Of a DNA stretch of 64,000 nucleotides, positions 49,925-62,245 are shown piece after piece. Origin of the DNA: Lottia gigantea (taxonomy: Eukaryota; Mollusca; Gastropoda; Lottiidae); contig NW_008708358.1 in assembly GCF_000327385.1 (NCBI RefSeq), positions 2,551,489-2,615,488 on the forward strand, given 5' to 3'. Below the pieces are notes generated by a model. That model had not been told where the DNA came from. It was given only the letters and a program-made list of their open reading frames with translations, and ran no database searches. Numbering within the stretch: position 1 is the stretch's first letter; every line of letters begins with the position of its first letter. Made by a program: the position numbers and the translations under genes.

Positions 49925-50565
49925 ACTATTAAACATTCTGAAACTATTACTGAATATCTTTAAACTATTACATATTTTGAAACTATTACATATTTTGAAA
50001 CTATTACATATTCTGAAACTATTACATATTCTGAAACTATTAAATATTCTGAAACTATTACATATTTTGAAACTATTGCATATTCTGAAACTATTAAATA
50101 TTTTTTTGGAACATATTATATATTTTGAAACTATTGCATATTCTGAAACTATTAAATATTCTGAAACTATTAAATATTCTGAAACTATTACATATTTTGA
50201 AACTATAAAATATTCTGAAACTATTACATTTTTTTAAACTATAAAATATTCTGAAACTATTAAATATTCTGAAACTATTACATTTTTGAAACTATAAAAT
50301 ATTCTGAAACTATTAAATATTCTGAAACTATTACATTTTTTTAAACTATAAAATATTCTGAAACTATTAAATATTCTGAAACTATTACATATTTTGAAAC
50401 TATAAAATATTCTGAAAATATTGCATATTCTGAAACTATTGCATATTTTGAAACTATTACATATTCTGAAACTATTTAATATTTTAAAACTATTACATAT
50501 TCTGAAACTATTTAATATTCTGAAACTACTAAATATTCTGAAACTATTAATATTTCTACCATAAA
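49925..50565 (+). repeat. 18-bp AT-rich minisatellite, about 35 units
   Basis: The unit is gaaactattacatattct with variants such as ttaaatattct and ataaaatattct. Alternating unit types give local two- and three-unit patterns. Because 18 is divisible by three, long open frames appear on both strands (148 and 118 codons). These are repeat artefacts. Confidence 0.93.
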
Positions 50566-51125
50566 AGGACACAGCCATATGTAACAACAATTACTGGTCT
50601 CTGGCAATGAATATTCATGATCTTGGGTTTTTAAACTGGCCTATTAACTTGCATGCATATATCCATATTTACATAACAACAAATTGAAGAATTGTAGAAT
50701 GAAACAGTAAGAAAGCTGGTATTTTATAGTATTTGATTGTATATTTATACTATAAGTTTTCACTCTGCCAGTATATTTCTAACATGTGTTCTACCACATG
50801 GATGACATTTCAGACCTGTTTCATTCAATGATATTCTAGTCAAGATCTTAATATTGTGTGTGGAGTAAGGTAGAAAATTTAAATTTGATAACAAGCAAGG
50901 CCATGAAAAGAAATAAACAGATCTACTAATCCTCTAATTAAGTAATTAGTTTTCACTAATCACCTCTCTCTCTTTACTAACCACTGTTCTGGATTGACCT
51001 GGCCTTACAAGTTTATTTTTACCTGTAATCAGTGATCTATCCTCACCTTGATAATACATCAGCTACATCACTGGGATACATGGTTACCTTTAGAGTCATT
51101 AGTTACGCAGAATTTGTCATCTCAG

Positions 51126-51169
51126 GTTGTACTTTTGTGGATCCACTAGAGGAATGATAAAGTTTGCAG
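51126..51169 (+). CDS. Candidate small exon of the ARM-like gene (LYFCGSTRGMIKFA)
   Basis: The acceptor ttgtcatctcag and donor gtatgt bound 44 bases with one open frame, LYFCGSTRGMIKFA, entering in phase 2 and leaving in phase 1. The other two frames contain stops. The trailing G joins the AC that opens the candidate exon at 53086 to give Asp, so the joined product reads GMIKFA-D-PRSFKD, which is protein-like. The flanking introns are AT-rich and CpG-poor. The exon is not tied to a recognised domain. Confidence 0.38.
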
Positions 51170-53085
51170 GTATGTTAATACATTATGGAAGTGATAAACA
51201 TTGTTTCACCAGCTGAAAGAGTCAAATCAGCTCAAAACATTGTCACTTGTGATCTTAGAATTATATTTGGTCTCAGATATTCAAAAAAAAAAATGTTCAC
51301 TTGCATGATATTTGTTATATGTCTTCAGATCCATCAAATATGAATCGATAATTTTTCATAAGACATTAACACACTTATTCATAAATTACACTTGAAAACT
51401 CTCAGTAACCTTCCCTGCAATAAGGGAATACATTTTGACAGTGTTTGAATTCCATCTAAATGGTTTAAAAAACTCTGTTGAAGCAATGGAATGGAATGAA
51501 GAACCATTTCTCTCTATTGAATCAGGAAAATCAGAATCAAACAGGCAGTTAAACCTAGAGAGAGGAAATATCACATAAACTAAAAATATAAACCACGGTG
51601 ATTTCTAGTAAGCTATATCTTTATAGTAAGGACAAGGTAGTAACTTGTGAGAGAGCAAGATTCTGGAAATCTTTAAGTATTGGATTATTTTGTGGGTGAT
51701 GTATTGGAATTAAGGGCACCATTATGGAAATTTTAAAAGATTTGGATTATAGTTTTGTCTGTAGTTTTATTTAAATTCCAAATAAGAAGAGATGTATATT
51801 TCTATAGTAAATTCGATTTGATTCTTTGTGAGAACGGGATAATTTCAAATGACATTTAAATGTTGGATGTAAGGACCCCATTCTTGTGTAATTAACTTGT
51901 GTTTTTCTTTGAAAAAAACAAAATTCATGAATTTACAAAAAATATATTTTTCAAATATGCAAGATCGTTGATTTTAATAGGAGAATTATGCCTTGGAAAT
52001 TGAATGAAAGCATAAATGATTTGTTTTTGTTTTTACATTAAGAAAATCATTTTTCTGATTTTCAATAAATTTTAAGTAACACATTTGGATAATGGAATTG
52101 AAAAGAAAATCATTTCTCTTAAATAGTGTCATAGTTTCAGAAGCCTGTGTCATTGTTTTTATGTTTTTAACAATATTGTTACAGGTATAAAGAAGTATCT
52201 CAGGAGACTATTTTAAAAATTCTTATCTTGTTGTTGTGTGATATTGTCATGTTAGTTGTCAGGTTATAATTGAATTGTTGTTTTATCTGCTTGTAGTTCG
52301 TGTTGAACATGGCCCACATATTGGATTACCTTGCACTTTAATCTAGTTTTAAGACATTCTGGTTATTCCAGTAACTTGGATTACACCCTAGAAATAATGG
52401 TGTTTATAGAATATCATTTAAAAACCAACTAATGTATAGGAACTAGTTATTCCTCCTGTAAGCAGCTTATTGATAATCTTTAAAAAATATTCTTTAGCTC
52501 TTTAATATCAAAAATCAAAATAAATTTACCTTAGTTTATAAATTTAACATTAGTTGTGGACTCACTTAGGGATGCAAAGTTAACCATCTTAGTGGCAGAG
52601 TGACATAAGGTGTTCTTGAAGAGTGAGAACACTCGGCCTTGCTGATGACACTTCCCTAGAATTTATCATATTGGAGAAAAGAATATGTCAGATATTAAGA
52701 ATATAGGGTATATAAGTGATATACACTGGTATCTGTACAGTTGGAACCAGATTGTGTTATTTTTGTAAGCAATAGTCTTATGGTTTAAACAAGGAAACAT
52801 GTGTTGATCTGTCTTCAGTGTGATGTATTCAAATTAAACTGTTAACAACTTTTATAGTTTGAAGAGTAATTTTGTGTGGTCCTTGTGTATATATGATTTT
52901 GAAATTTCCCAGTGTTGGGGATTTGTTGTTTGTCAAAGAGTTGCCTGTGGCCCCCCTGGAAAAGTTTGTGGCCCATGCTTGGCCCCTCATCAATTTGTAC
53001 TTTTATTTCAACATATGATGCTCAGTTATTTGCCTTTATGAAATAGTTTTTGTCAAGTTAGTATATCAATTATATTTTCCTACAG

Positions 53086-53159
53086 ACCCAAGAAGTTTCA
53101 AAGACTTTACCAAAGACCAGTTACCCATGAGACTTTCTGTTTTAATAATCAAAGAACAG
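53086..53159 (+). CDS. Candidate exon of the ARM-like gene (PRSFKDFTKDQLPMRLSV)
   Basis: The acceptor tatattttcctacag is strong. Seventy-four bases are open in the frame PRSFKDFTKDQLPMRLSV followed by LIIKEQ, entering in phase 1 and leaving in phase 0 at CAG|gtttat. The donor has a poor third position, which lowers confidence. Its coding-like content (alternating charged and hydrophobic residues) contrasts with the surrounding A/T-rich sequence. If real, it shows that the gene runs at least 4.4 kb into the CpG-depleted domain and continues to the right. Confidence 0.4.
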
Positions 53160-54075
53160 GTTTATTTACTGATAAAGTATTGTTAAAACCTGATTAAGAT
53201 AGTTTCATTTAAATCAAAAAATAGTTTCATAGCTACCAAATAGACTAAATTAGAAAGTTAAAAATAACAAAACGAGTTGTTTTCTTGTTTATATTCAGAA
53301 TATAAAGAATATTGTGGTGTTTAAAGAAAGATAAGATAGTATTATGTCATTGGTGACAAATTGAAAAAGAGGATACTTTAGTTTGCTGGTATTTTCATGT
53401 TTTATATGGTATGTTTATGGTATATGTAAACCTCAAGTAGATGGGTTTTTTCAATGTACTATGCTGCAACGTCTGATAGATTTGTAATATTTAAAAGATT
53501 CTTTACATTTTGAGGAGGATGTAGTGAAAAAACAGTTTAAGTTTTGAAGTTATCTATCTGAATAATTACTACAGTATCTACAATTTTCAAATGTTTTTTG
53601 GGATTTGTTCATAAGTTGGAGGACTCTATCTTTACGATGTACCTTATGCCCTAAGTGAACATAAACCAATTTAAAATGATTATAAACTATTAAATGGTAG
53701 TGGAAGTTCTAATATTTCTAATTAATATGTTTATGATGAGAGTTAATTGAAAATCAAACTAAGGCAATTTGTTATTATTCTTATCTTGATAATTAGCTTC
53801 ATTTTAAACTTTTTATTCATATTTAAATTTAATAGATAAATATATCAAAACCATAAATTGGGCACTTTGTGGTGTTTTTTACTAGTTATGTATATTTTCT
53901 AACCTTTTTGGAGTTTTACTTTGTGATAAATCATTTGTACCAAAATGTATAGAAAGTTGCCTATTTTAACTGAAATTTTTTAGATGTTACAATTTGAATT
54001 AGGACACATTATTGTTGGTTAGGAAGTCCTGAAGTTTGTTGTATGGACTAATTTTTTTACACTTTTGTAATAAAG

Positions 54076-54076
54076 A

Positions 54077-54109
<33 letters not shown>

Positions 54110-54112
54110 GAA
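54076..54112 (+). repeat. ATT microsatellite
   Basis: About eleven att units in a row in AT-rich sequence. Confidence 0.95.
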
Positions 54113-55802
54113 GTTATTTTGACCAATGAACAATATTGTGAAAAGCAGAAATTTGTAACTTTTTGATGGATTTATCACAGTGTCATTGAAATTACACAGC
54201 AGCTGGTCTATTTCACCACTTTTTATATTGTGGTTTCTGTAGAACAATCTTGCACTGGAGTATTTCATGGAAAACAAATAGAATTTGATTAAAATAGTAC
54301 ATCTTTTAACAACAATTGTGTATAAAGTGGATTGTATTTCAATGTTGATTTTAATTTATCCTGAAGTGAATTGAATTGTACAACATTGATTAGATTTACA
54401 TTGACATAATTTGGATATAAAATTAATCTGGATTGGATGATATTTTTTCATGTGGATTAAACTGATCAGGATTAAAAATATTTACATGACCGAGGATGAT
54501 TCAAAAACTTCTCACAAGGTAAATATTGTTTATGAATATTTAGCATGAAGTTTGCTCAAATAAAATAATAGGGGGTAAAAGAGAATGAAGCACAAGGTAT
54601 GCAATAAGTTATAGAATTTAAGGTAGTATTTTCTGCCACAGGCCTGTAAAAGATGTCCCATCATTTGCTAATATACACATGAAGAAAAATGAAAGTTTAC
54701 ATCTAGAATGGGGGCCACACAATTGTCAAGGGGGAGGGGGCCTCCAAGCACCATGCATTAAAAACTTTATAATGAAAATTTCAGAGTCAGGGCAGAGCCT
54801 CATTATTCATTAATGACCCCCAAGGACCTCAACCTGCCCTGGACCATGCCATTGCAGACAGAGTTTAAATCTTGATGTTGGTGTGGAGCACATGCAGATC
54901 TTCTACTATAACGTTATAATCTTACTGATAGTAAATAGTCTTAAAGGGAAGTAACTCTACTTTGATTGGAGATCAATAGTCATGTCTTAAAATTAACGTC
55001 TTCAAGGTCATTACTCAATTATTTCTTTTCAAATTACAACTGATAATAAAATAACTGAAACAAAAGTTTTCTTATATTTTGATATTTCTATTACATAATT
55101 TAAATTGAATATTCAGTGCAAAGAAATCTTACAGAACAATGGATAACAATGCTCATATAAAAAACTTTTAAGACTAACTATAAGAGCACTTCTGTCTGTG
55201 TATATATGAAAGTCGTGCATATTTTAAAAAGCTTGTTTGCAATTGTTTATGTTTATTTAAGTACTTTTAAGCAGTTTCTATTTTTGTTTCAAACCTATCA
55301 GTGGTATTTTCATTAATGAGTGTTTCATGTAGTATTTTTTACAAACTATTTGTAGATAAATTTTGTACGGAAATTTCTTGTCTATCCTCCTTTAATATGA
55401 AAGAATATAAGATGTATTGTAATATTTTTATGTGCTATATTTTGTAATAACTAAGAAAAGAAAACTTGAAAAGATATACAATAGATATTAAAAAAACTAA
55501 CAGTACTATTCGAGACAGTAACCCTCAGGTTAACGGCCAATTGAACTATTTAATATTGTAAAGATTTTAATAGAAATGGTTTTTTTCTGAATGTAAAATT
55601 TACATTTTTATGATCTTCTTCAAAATAAATGTTTGTGTATTCTAGTTCGGTCAATGAAAAGTTGTTTTATAATTTTTGTACTAATTTAAACAAATATTGT
55701 AGCTATCTTGATAAAAGGTCTATATGTTCTAAAAAACTAGAAAAAATAAATTGTATTTCTCTTTTAAAAGGACTTTGTAAAATGGGTCTCCATTTTTTGA
55801 TA

Positions 55803-55852
55803 NNNNNNNNNNNNNNNNNNNNNNNNNNNNNNNNNNNNNNNNNNNNNNNNNN
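55803..55852. other. Assembly gap of 50 N
   Basis: A run of exactly 50 undetermined bases, a conventional size for a scaffold join of unknown length. The sequence on both sides has the same AT-rich, CpG-poor character, so the join does not mark a compositional change. Confidence 0.98.
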
Positions 55853-57465
55853 TATCATTTTTCTGAATAAAAGTCAGACAAGTTTAATTCATAGAGCCTA
55901 ACGCACTTTTTCATCCAGTTTCTTTTTAATTTATGTTAAAGTAAACATTAATTCATTAAGAATTTCTCAATCATGTGACATCTGATTGACAGCTAGGATA
56001 GTAATTTAGATCATATTAAGTAATCTTACTATTACAAAATGCTAAAGTTAAAACTGAGATTTATCAGTCAAGTACTAATGTAAATATTTAGATGAGTAGA
56101 TCCCTTTAACTCAATGCCTGAAGTCATGAATTTTGTATTTGAATAATGCCTTAAGTTATGATCAAATCTTACTTTATATTGCAAGATACCACCATATAGT
56201 TCAATTTCTTTTTTAGAGGTTAAAGACCTCTGTTATTTTTGGATTGCTAAAAATGGTAAATGTTTTATTTTGTGTATACAGTGGCTGTCGTTGAACACAA
56301 TTTCAGGTTTTTTTTAGCCCAAAAGTCAATCAGAAACGATCAGAGATGTTGACTGATTAAAAAAATTTTAACCATGTGATCAATAACTTCCCCCAATTGT
56401 TTTGTTTTTTGAAACATGTAGGCTACCTGCTTGTAAACAATGCCTTTTGTTATAAAAAAAAAAACTCTTTGTAATTTTTATTTAAAACTAGATTTAAAAA
56501 TGTAAAAAACTTAAGTAAACTAATCCCATTTTATTTTAGATTTCTTTATATTGTAAAGCTTATTTTATAAAAACAAGATAGAATCCAATGAAAAAAGTTT
56601 TTAAATTGATCTGGAAAAATGTCATAATGGATTTGATCATAGATTGTAAATATGTGCTTAATGAAACAAATTTAAAGGAAACTACCTCTTAGAGAGGGAC
56701 TTCAAATTAAAAGTCTGAAACTTGGTCAATAAGAGTATAATTATATTCATCAGTTAGATTTACCAGGTGTCATGACTAAAGAATAGAATTATGATGATAC
56801 AACCATTAAACTAAATAATTATTAGATTACACTCTGCTAAGCACAATATGTTTCAATTTTTTGGTCATCCTAAGAAGTAGTAGACCTTTAACTTTGGTAA
56901 TTATCCAAACTTGATTATAGATTAAAGAATTTAATTTATATTTAGAACATTGAATAACAGGAAATTTGAAGTTTTTAAATTGAACTTAGAGAAAGTTAAG
57001 CTGGGTTTGATCGAAGATTTTTAACTAAGACCTTTTAACTCTATAGAGGGACTAAATATTTACATTACATTCAGGAGAGAATAGGGAGGCTTTGTATATA
57101 GCACGTAAGGTGAAACATAGCGTATGTTAGTAACCAACCATAATAACCACAGTAAAGCTATTGTTTATTATTTTAATGGAATAACATGACCTTTGACCTG
57201 GTTATCAAATTTGAAAAATACAGTATTGAGCAGGCGTAACACCTGTTGTAATATGGAAGAGTATAAGGCTAGTTAACAATGTAAGTTGAATGCTCTCCAG
57301 TGACAGAATGCTGTTTTAATGTCGAGCCATTCAGTAAGTTATCTTTTAAAATTTGATAATCAATAGCTTTGTCAGTATAAGGTCAATTTCTTTAAGGGTT
57401 TATTTTTATATAACATATATACGTGATTGACAAGATGCAAAACTAATTGTTATTGATAGGAGCTC

Positions 57466-57640
57466 ATTGTCTGTTTTCAATATCTTCTGTTTTCAATATC
57501 TTCTGTTTTCAATATCTTCCGTTTTCAATATCTTCCGTTTTCAATATCTTCTGTTTTCAATATCTTCTGTTTTCAATATCTTCTGTTTTCAATATCTTCT
57601 GTTTTAATATCTTCTGTTTTCAATATCTTCTGTTTATAAT
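57466..57640 (+). repeat. 16-bp minisatellite, about 11 units
   Basis: The unit is ttttcaatatcttctg. Two units carry tccg in place of tctg and one lacks a base. A single relative, cttctgttttcaatat, lies near 57906. Confidence 0.93.
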
Positions 57641-58494
57641 ATTTAATTTCTTTCTTTGACAAAATATGACAATTTTATTGCATATAACATTAACAAGAGC
57701 TCAAGATTATCAAGATATTTTACAGTATGATGTCAGTATCTTTGAGGTTTTATTTTACACCCTGTGTCTTCTATAATTAGTTATCGTATTTTGTTTTACA
57801 ATTTGATTATCTTTAATGTTTTAGTATAAGGTCAATTGTTATAGATTTATATTTGTCAGTACTTTAATTGGCAAGATGTAAAACTAATTGATTTGGAAAG
57901 ATTTTCTTCTGTTTTCAATATTTTACTTTCAGGATTTCATTTCACATTTTCTTTTGAAAAAAAATAATTTACACTAGTGCTGCAAATATGGGGTTTAAAT
58001 TTTCCTTACTTTAAATGACAATGAGTTGTTGAACAACTATGCTGTATCTGGATATAGGTAGAGACTGACGAGCTAAATTTATCTTGTTTTATTTTAACCT
58101 AACAACTTTCAACAGATTATTTTAGTTTTTTTGAATGAAAAGTGAATTTGAGAAGGTAAAAATGATATCAGCCTGTTATGTCAGGTAGTTATCAACAGGA
58201 AATGTGTGATAAATTATAAACTAAAACTTGCCATTGATATCAGTCAATAAACTAATAAGAAACAGAAAAAGAGGACTGTTTACTGTCTAACAACTAAAAT
58301 TCTTAATCTCTTTATTTTTGTGTTGTAGGGCAAATTATTTTATTGTAAACCTATTGATTATAAAGATCTAAAATGTTTATTTGTAAAACTTCTAATTTAA
58401 AAGTCTTGTGATTGAGCTGTAAGGTTCTTCTCCATGAGATGATATAAACCAAGTAATGATCCAAACTGCAAAACATAACTCGAAATCCAAAACA

Positions 58495-58590
58495 ACATTT
58501 TGGTAGCAGCTAATGAATTTTTCGCATGAGGAAGTATATCAATCATAAATGAGTTAGTATTTCATAATGAAATCAGAGGTTGACATCACA
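58495..58590 (+). repeat. Dispersed repeat with gaggaagtatatca core, copy 3
   Basis: It carries tttggtagcagctaatgaa and gcatgaggaagtatatcaat, close to copy 1, but diverges after the ttcataatga block and lacks the ggtatcaggtgtctag end. It lies in the CpG-poor domain. Confidence 0.68.
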
Positions 58591-59819
58591 TGCAAGTGTG
58601 CATCATTTACTCTGCAAACCAAACCTATTACACAATATTGCAAACTAATTTTACTTGGCCCTGACAAATAAATCCAATTGAGAGTTTAACTGTTACATGT
58701 ATAATATAATTGAGGAAAATACTAATTATGAAGGGTGGGGCACGAAACATCAATGACAGTAAATTATAGTCTATATAATATGTACAGTGTAATACAATTG
58801 AGTTTTTTTCACACCACCTTTTTACAATGTGAACCCAATACATTTGTAAGGTCAGGTGTCAGTCAAAGAGGGAGTGTCCTAAAAGTGAAATGGAGTTTTA
58901 CATCCTAAATTTCTGGTCCTCATTGGGCTATTGATATTAAATGCATCCCACTTATGTAGCAAGAGAAGTTTTGCCAGAACAGTAGCAATAGCATGCTCTA
59001 TTGATTTGAACTCTCAAGGGATATCTAATTTGAAAAGCCAGCAGACCATGTCCTCAGTCAATTGTCCCATCAATACATCTAGATTTTTTCCATGCCAGCA
59101 ACCAACAACTGACAATGGCCCTTGACTGATACACTTCATCGAAGTCGAAGCTTGATTGATTTTTATCCTGAAATAGTTCTGTTAAAATTGAAGGTGAGAA
59201 GTCAATTGATAAAAGGAAGTTTAAAGAGTTAAAATTCAATATGGAGTATTTATCAGAAACCAACAAACCATGAATACTGAATGGTTGAACTCTAGTGACA
59301 AGGGGGTTCCGAGACCTGACTTCCCAATTTATCACAAAGTTTAAAATATAAATCTGACTAGAACTAAATCCAAAAGCACCTAGACCACAGGAATCTGCAA
59401 TCTCCCACACTGTGAAACAGGCAGGCAGTTGGTGTAGTTAATAACATCAAAATTATCCATAGTAGAGAAATATTGACATTTAGCCAATGGTATGGCAAGA
59501 CCTTATACTTTAAAAGGGGATACAGTTTTTGGTTTTTTCAATGTGGAATTCCAGACTTAAACAATTTTTTTGGTTTTTTTGGTGCCTTTTTTCTGAAACA
59601 AGGGAAATTTCTTTGGTTCTTAATATTGACATATTTTGAACACTGATTTTAAAAACTTGAATTTTGGATTTCACCTTGTAACCTAAATACTCAATGACAA
59701 AGTTAAACCCAATGTCCTTTCAAACAATGGCACTAGAATCAGAATGGTTCCACAGACTGTGCTATTTTTAGATATATTTTGGGTGATCTATATTTAGCAC
59801 CAGTGTAGGTATATATATA

Positions 59820-60440
59820 AATAATGATAGGTATTATAGTTTTTGAATAATATTACTGTCAACTTCTTGTGTAATATAGTATATTATATATTGGATATTT
59901 TGTATTGTAAATAGAAAGAGATGCTGAGTTGATAAACCCAATTACAGAGTGGTATACATGTTTGTGAAGGACTTTTGCATAATACTACTGTCATCATATT
60001 GTGTAATGTATATTTTGTAATGTAAATGGAAAGAGATGCTGAGTTGATAAGCCCAAGTGGAAAGTTGAGTTGATAAGCCCAAGTGGAAAGTGGTTTGGTG
60101 TGATATGATTGTATATGTAGTTTATTGAATATGTATATTTCTGAAGGACATTTGAATAAAACTACTGTCATTTTTTGTGTAATGTAGTATTTGTGGATAT
60201 TTCATTGGTGAATGGAAAGAGATGCTGAGTCGATAAATCCAAGTGCTAAGTGGCATGATGTGATATATGATTGGAATATATTTTATTGATGAAGGGAAGC
60301 AAATGGTTGGTTGATGAGCCCAATTGTTGAGATTTAAATATTGTTTATAAAGGATATAAGATTAGTGCTAAAAGGGATGCATAGTTGATAAACCCAATTG
60401 CAGAGTGGCATGTGTAATTCTCTTAGTTTTGGTGATGGTT
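59820..60440 (+). repeat. Degenerate tandem repeat, four to five units of roughly 100-150 bases
   Basis: The units share gaaagagatgctgagttgat, aa(a/g)cccaa(g/t)tg, agagtgg or aagtgg, gtgtgatatgattgtatat and aaaactactgtca with gtgtaatgtagta. An extra half-unit (60061-60091) duplicates ttgataagcccaagtggaaa exactly. Confidence 0.75.
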
Positions 60441-61653
60441 TATTACTTATTATTATAAGTAAGGACTGCTAGGTGAAGGAGTCGAAAGGAAAGGACTTGG
60501 AATGGATAATGATAATATTTTTCATATCAAAGTCTGTAAATCATTATCAAATAAAAACAAAAATGAGATAAATGTAATATGATTCAACAAATTTAAAAGA
60601 TAAACATTTAACATATTGTTACTCAGAGTTTCGTGCTGATTCAACAGATATAGAAGATATTATAAAATGATAAAGTTATGATTTGTAATCAATATTAAAA
60701 CTAAGAGTGATTGAGTGTTAGTCAATATCAGTGTTTATATTTGTTATAAATCACAAGGGGAGATAAGCAGTACTATAATATTAATCAACTTCACCTATTG
60801 TTTACTTTGCTATTAACTTGTTGAAATATGAAACTGAGATTTGGTGTAGTTGCGTCATACTTCCTTTTGTCAGGTCAAGGGCAATAACTCTTATTCTTCC
60901 AATAGTTCATATCAATTTATTCATACGTATTTGAAAGTTGGATATGTTTACCCCTTTTAAGATATGCATGGTAGACCTAGAATTAAAACAAATAATCCAG
61001 CCTGTCTAGATGTAATGTTTTATACAGATAGATGATTTGATTGAATGAATACTAAAACAATCTCTGGAAAGTATATCATATCAGTAATTGATTAGATCGT
61101 GGTCTAATAATAATTATTATACAATATATAATGGCATTCTACATTCCTGGTTAGGTTATATCCGCCTGGAACTGACCTATATTAGGAATTGTCTTTTACT
61201 GGAACTGTCAGGATGGTGGTAAGGATAGGAACAAATATTTTGTGATCAGTTCGTGAGATCTTTTTGAATTTAGTCTTTGGTTTATGGTGCTCCTGGATAG
61301 GTTTATAGCCATCCAGGAAGTTGAACTTTAAGGTTAAGGATTGTTCGGAACTAGATTTGAAATAGTCAGATAGAAATTTCCCTAAGTAATTTTATGGTTT
61401 AGATGAGGATTACACAGTATTGGTTTTTTTAAGGAGATGAGAATTTAGTTTGTAGGTCTAGTTACTAGACAATTACTAGAATTTAACTGTGTTTTGAATT
61501 ATTGAATTATTTGGAACAAAGTAATGGATATGACACTATATTATGTGAAAGGAATTTATACTGTAATTTCTGGAATCATTAATTGGTTATGAGAAAATAC
61601 AAGGTAAGTAAGATTTTCTGTTTGATTTCAATCAATAGAAAAGTGTGTGCATA

Positions 61654-61800
61654 CAGTGGGCAGAGGGGTCACCCTCCCCTCCGTCGCAGCCCCGAAAGCA
61701 TGTTTTTGGACAAAATTCCCAAAACTAGGTTAGAAATTGGGGCAACCTCAGATATTTCGCCCTCCCATCCCCCCCTCGGATGTAAACCTGGAATACAACC
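61654..61800. mobile_element. hAT-type MITE relative in the CpG-poor domain
   Basis: It shares cagtgggcagaggggt, gttagaaattggggcaac, ctcagatatttcgccctc and ctcggatgtaaacctgg with the copies at 20092 and 28217. The left end is partly kept and the right end is lost. About six CpGs remain in 150 bases although the surroundings have almost none. Confidence 0.6.
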
Positions 61801-62124
61801 TAAAGTGTTGCTGTGTTTTGGGAAAACGATCCATTAAGAAGTCCTAAAATAATAAGTCAAGTGTTCAGGCTATTTGATTGATCAATTATTCAAATTGATT
61901 TTAATGCACCAAATTATCCACAAATCTTGATTTTATCTTTGTTAAAATTTTGTGAACAACCCTGTATTTTTTTAAATTGAGCTAATCTTGAAATTTAGAC
62001 AAAGAAGAAACTAATATTTCAATTTCAAAGCATTATGGATCGTTCTAAAACTGCTACACATTTGACGAAGCTTTGTAAAAGGGAGGTAACTACCTATCAA
62101 TACCACAGAACAAAAATCAAAATA

Positions 62125-62245
62125 AGAGTTTGGCAATACATTGGTATCTGCTAATGAACTTTTATTATGAGGAAGTATATCAATCATAGATTAGGTAGTA
62201 CTTCAAATGAAAAGTGGAATCAGGTGTCCAGAGAAGTAATACTGC
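62125..62245 (+). repeat. Dispersed repeat with gaggaagtatatca core, copy 4
   Basis: All three blocks are present: attggtatctgctaatgaac, atgaggaagtatatcaatca and ggaatcaggtgtccagag. This makes it, with copy 1, the most complete example of the family in the window. Confidence 0.7.

Noticed and set aside
49791-50590. Open frames of 148 codons (+) and 118 codons (-)
   Set aside because: Both are read from the same 18-base AT-rich minisatellite. A repeat unit divisible by three opens frames on both strands.
54488-54520. A possible alternative first exon MTEDDSKTSHK with a gtaaat donor
   Set aside because: The sequence is plausible, but there is no promoter evidence and no downstream exon to join that I can support.
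58330-58398. A possible phase-0 exon after a strong acceptor (GKLFYCKPIDYKDLKCLF)
   Set aside because: No good donor follows and a stop comes after 22 codons. Low-complexity A/T codons make it unconvincing.
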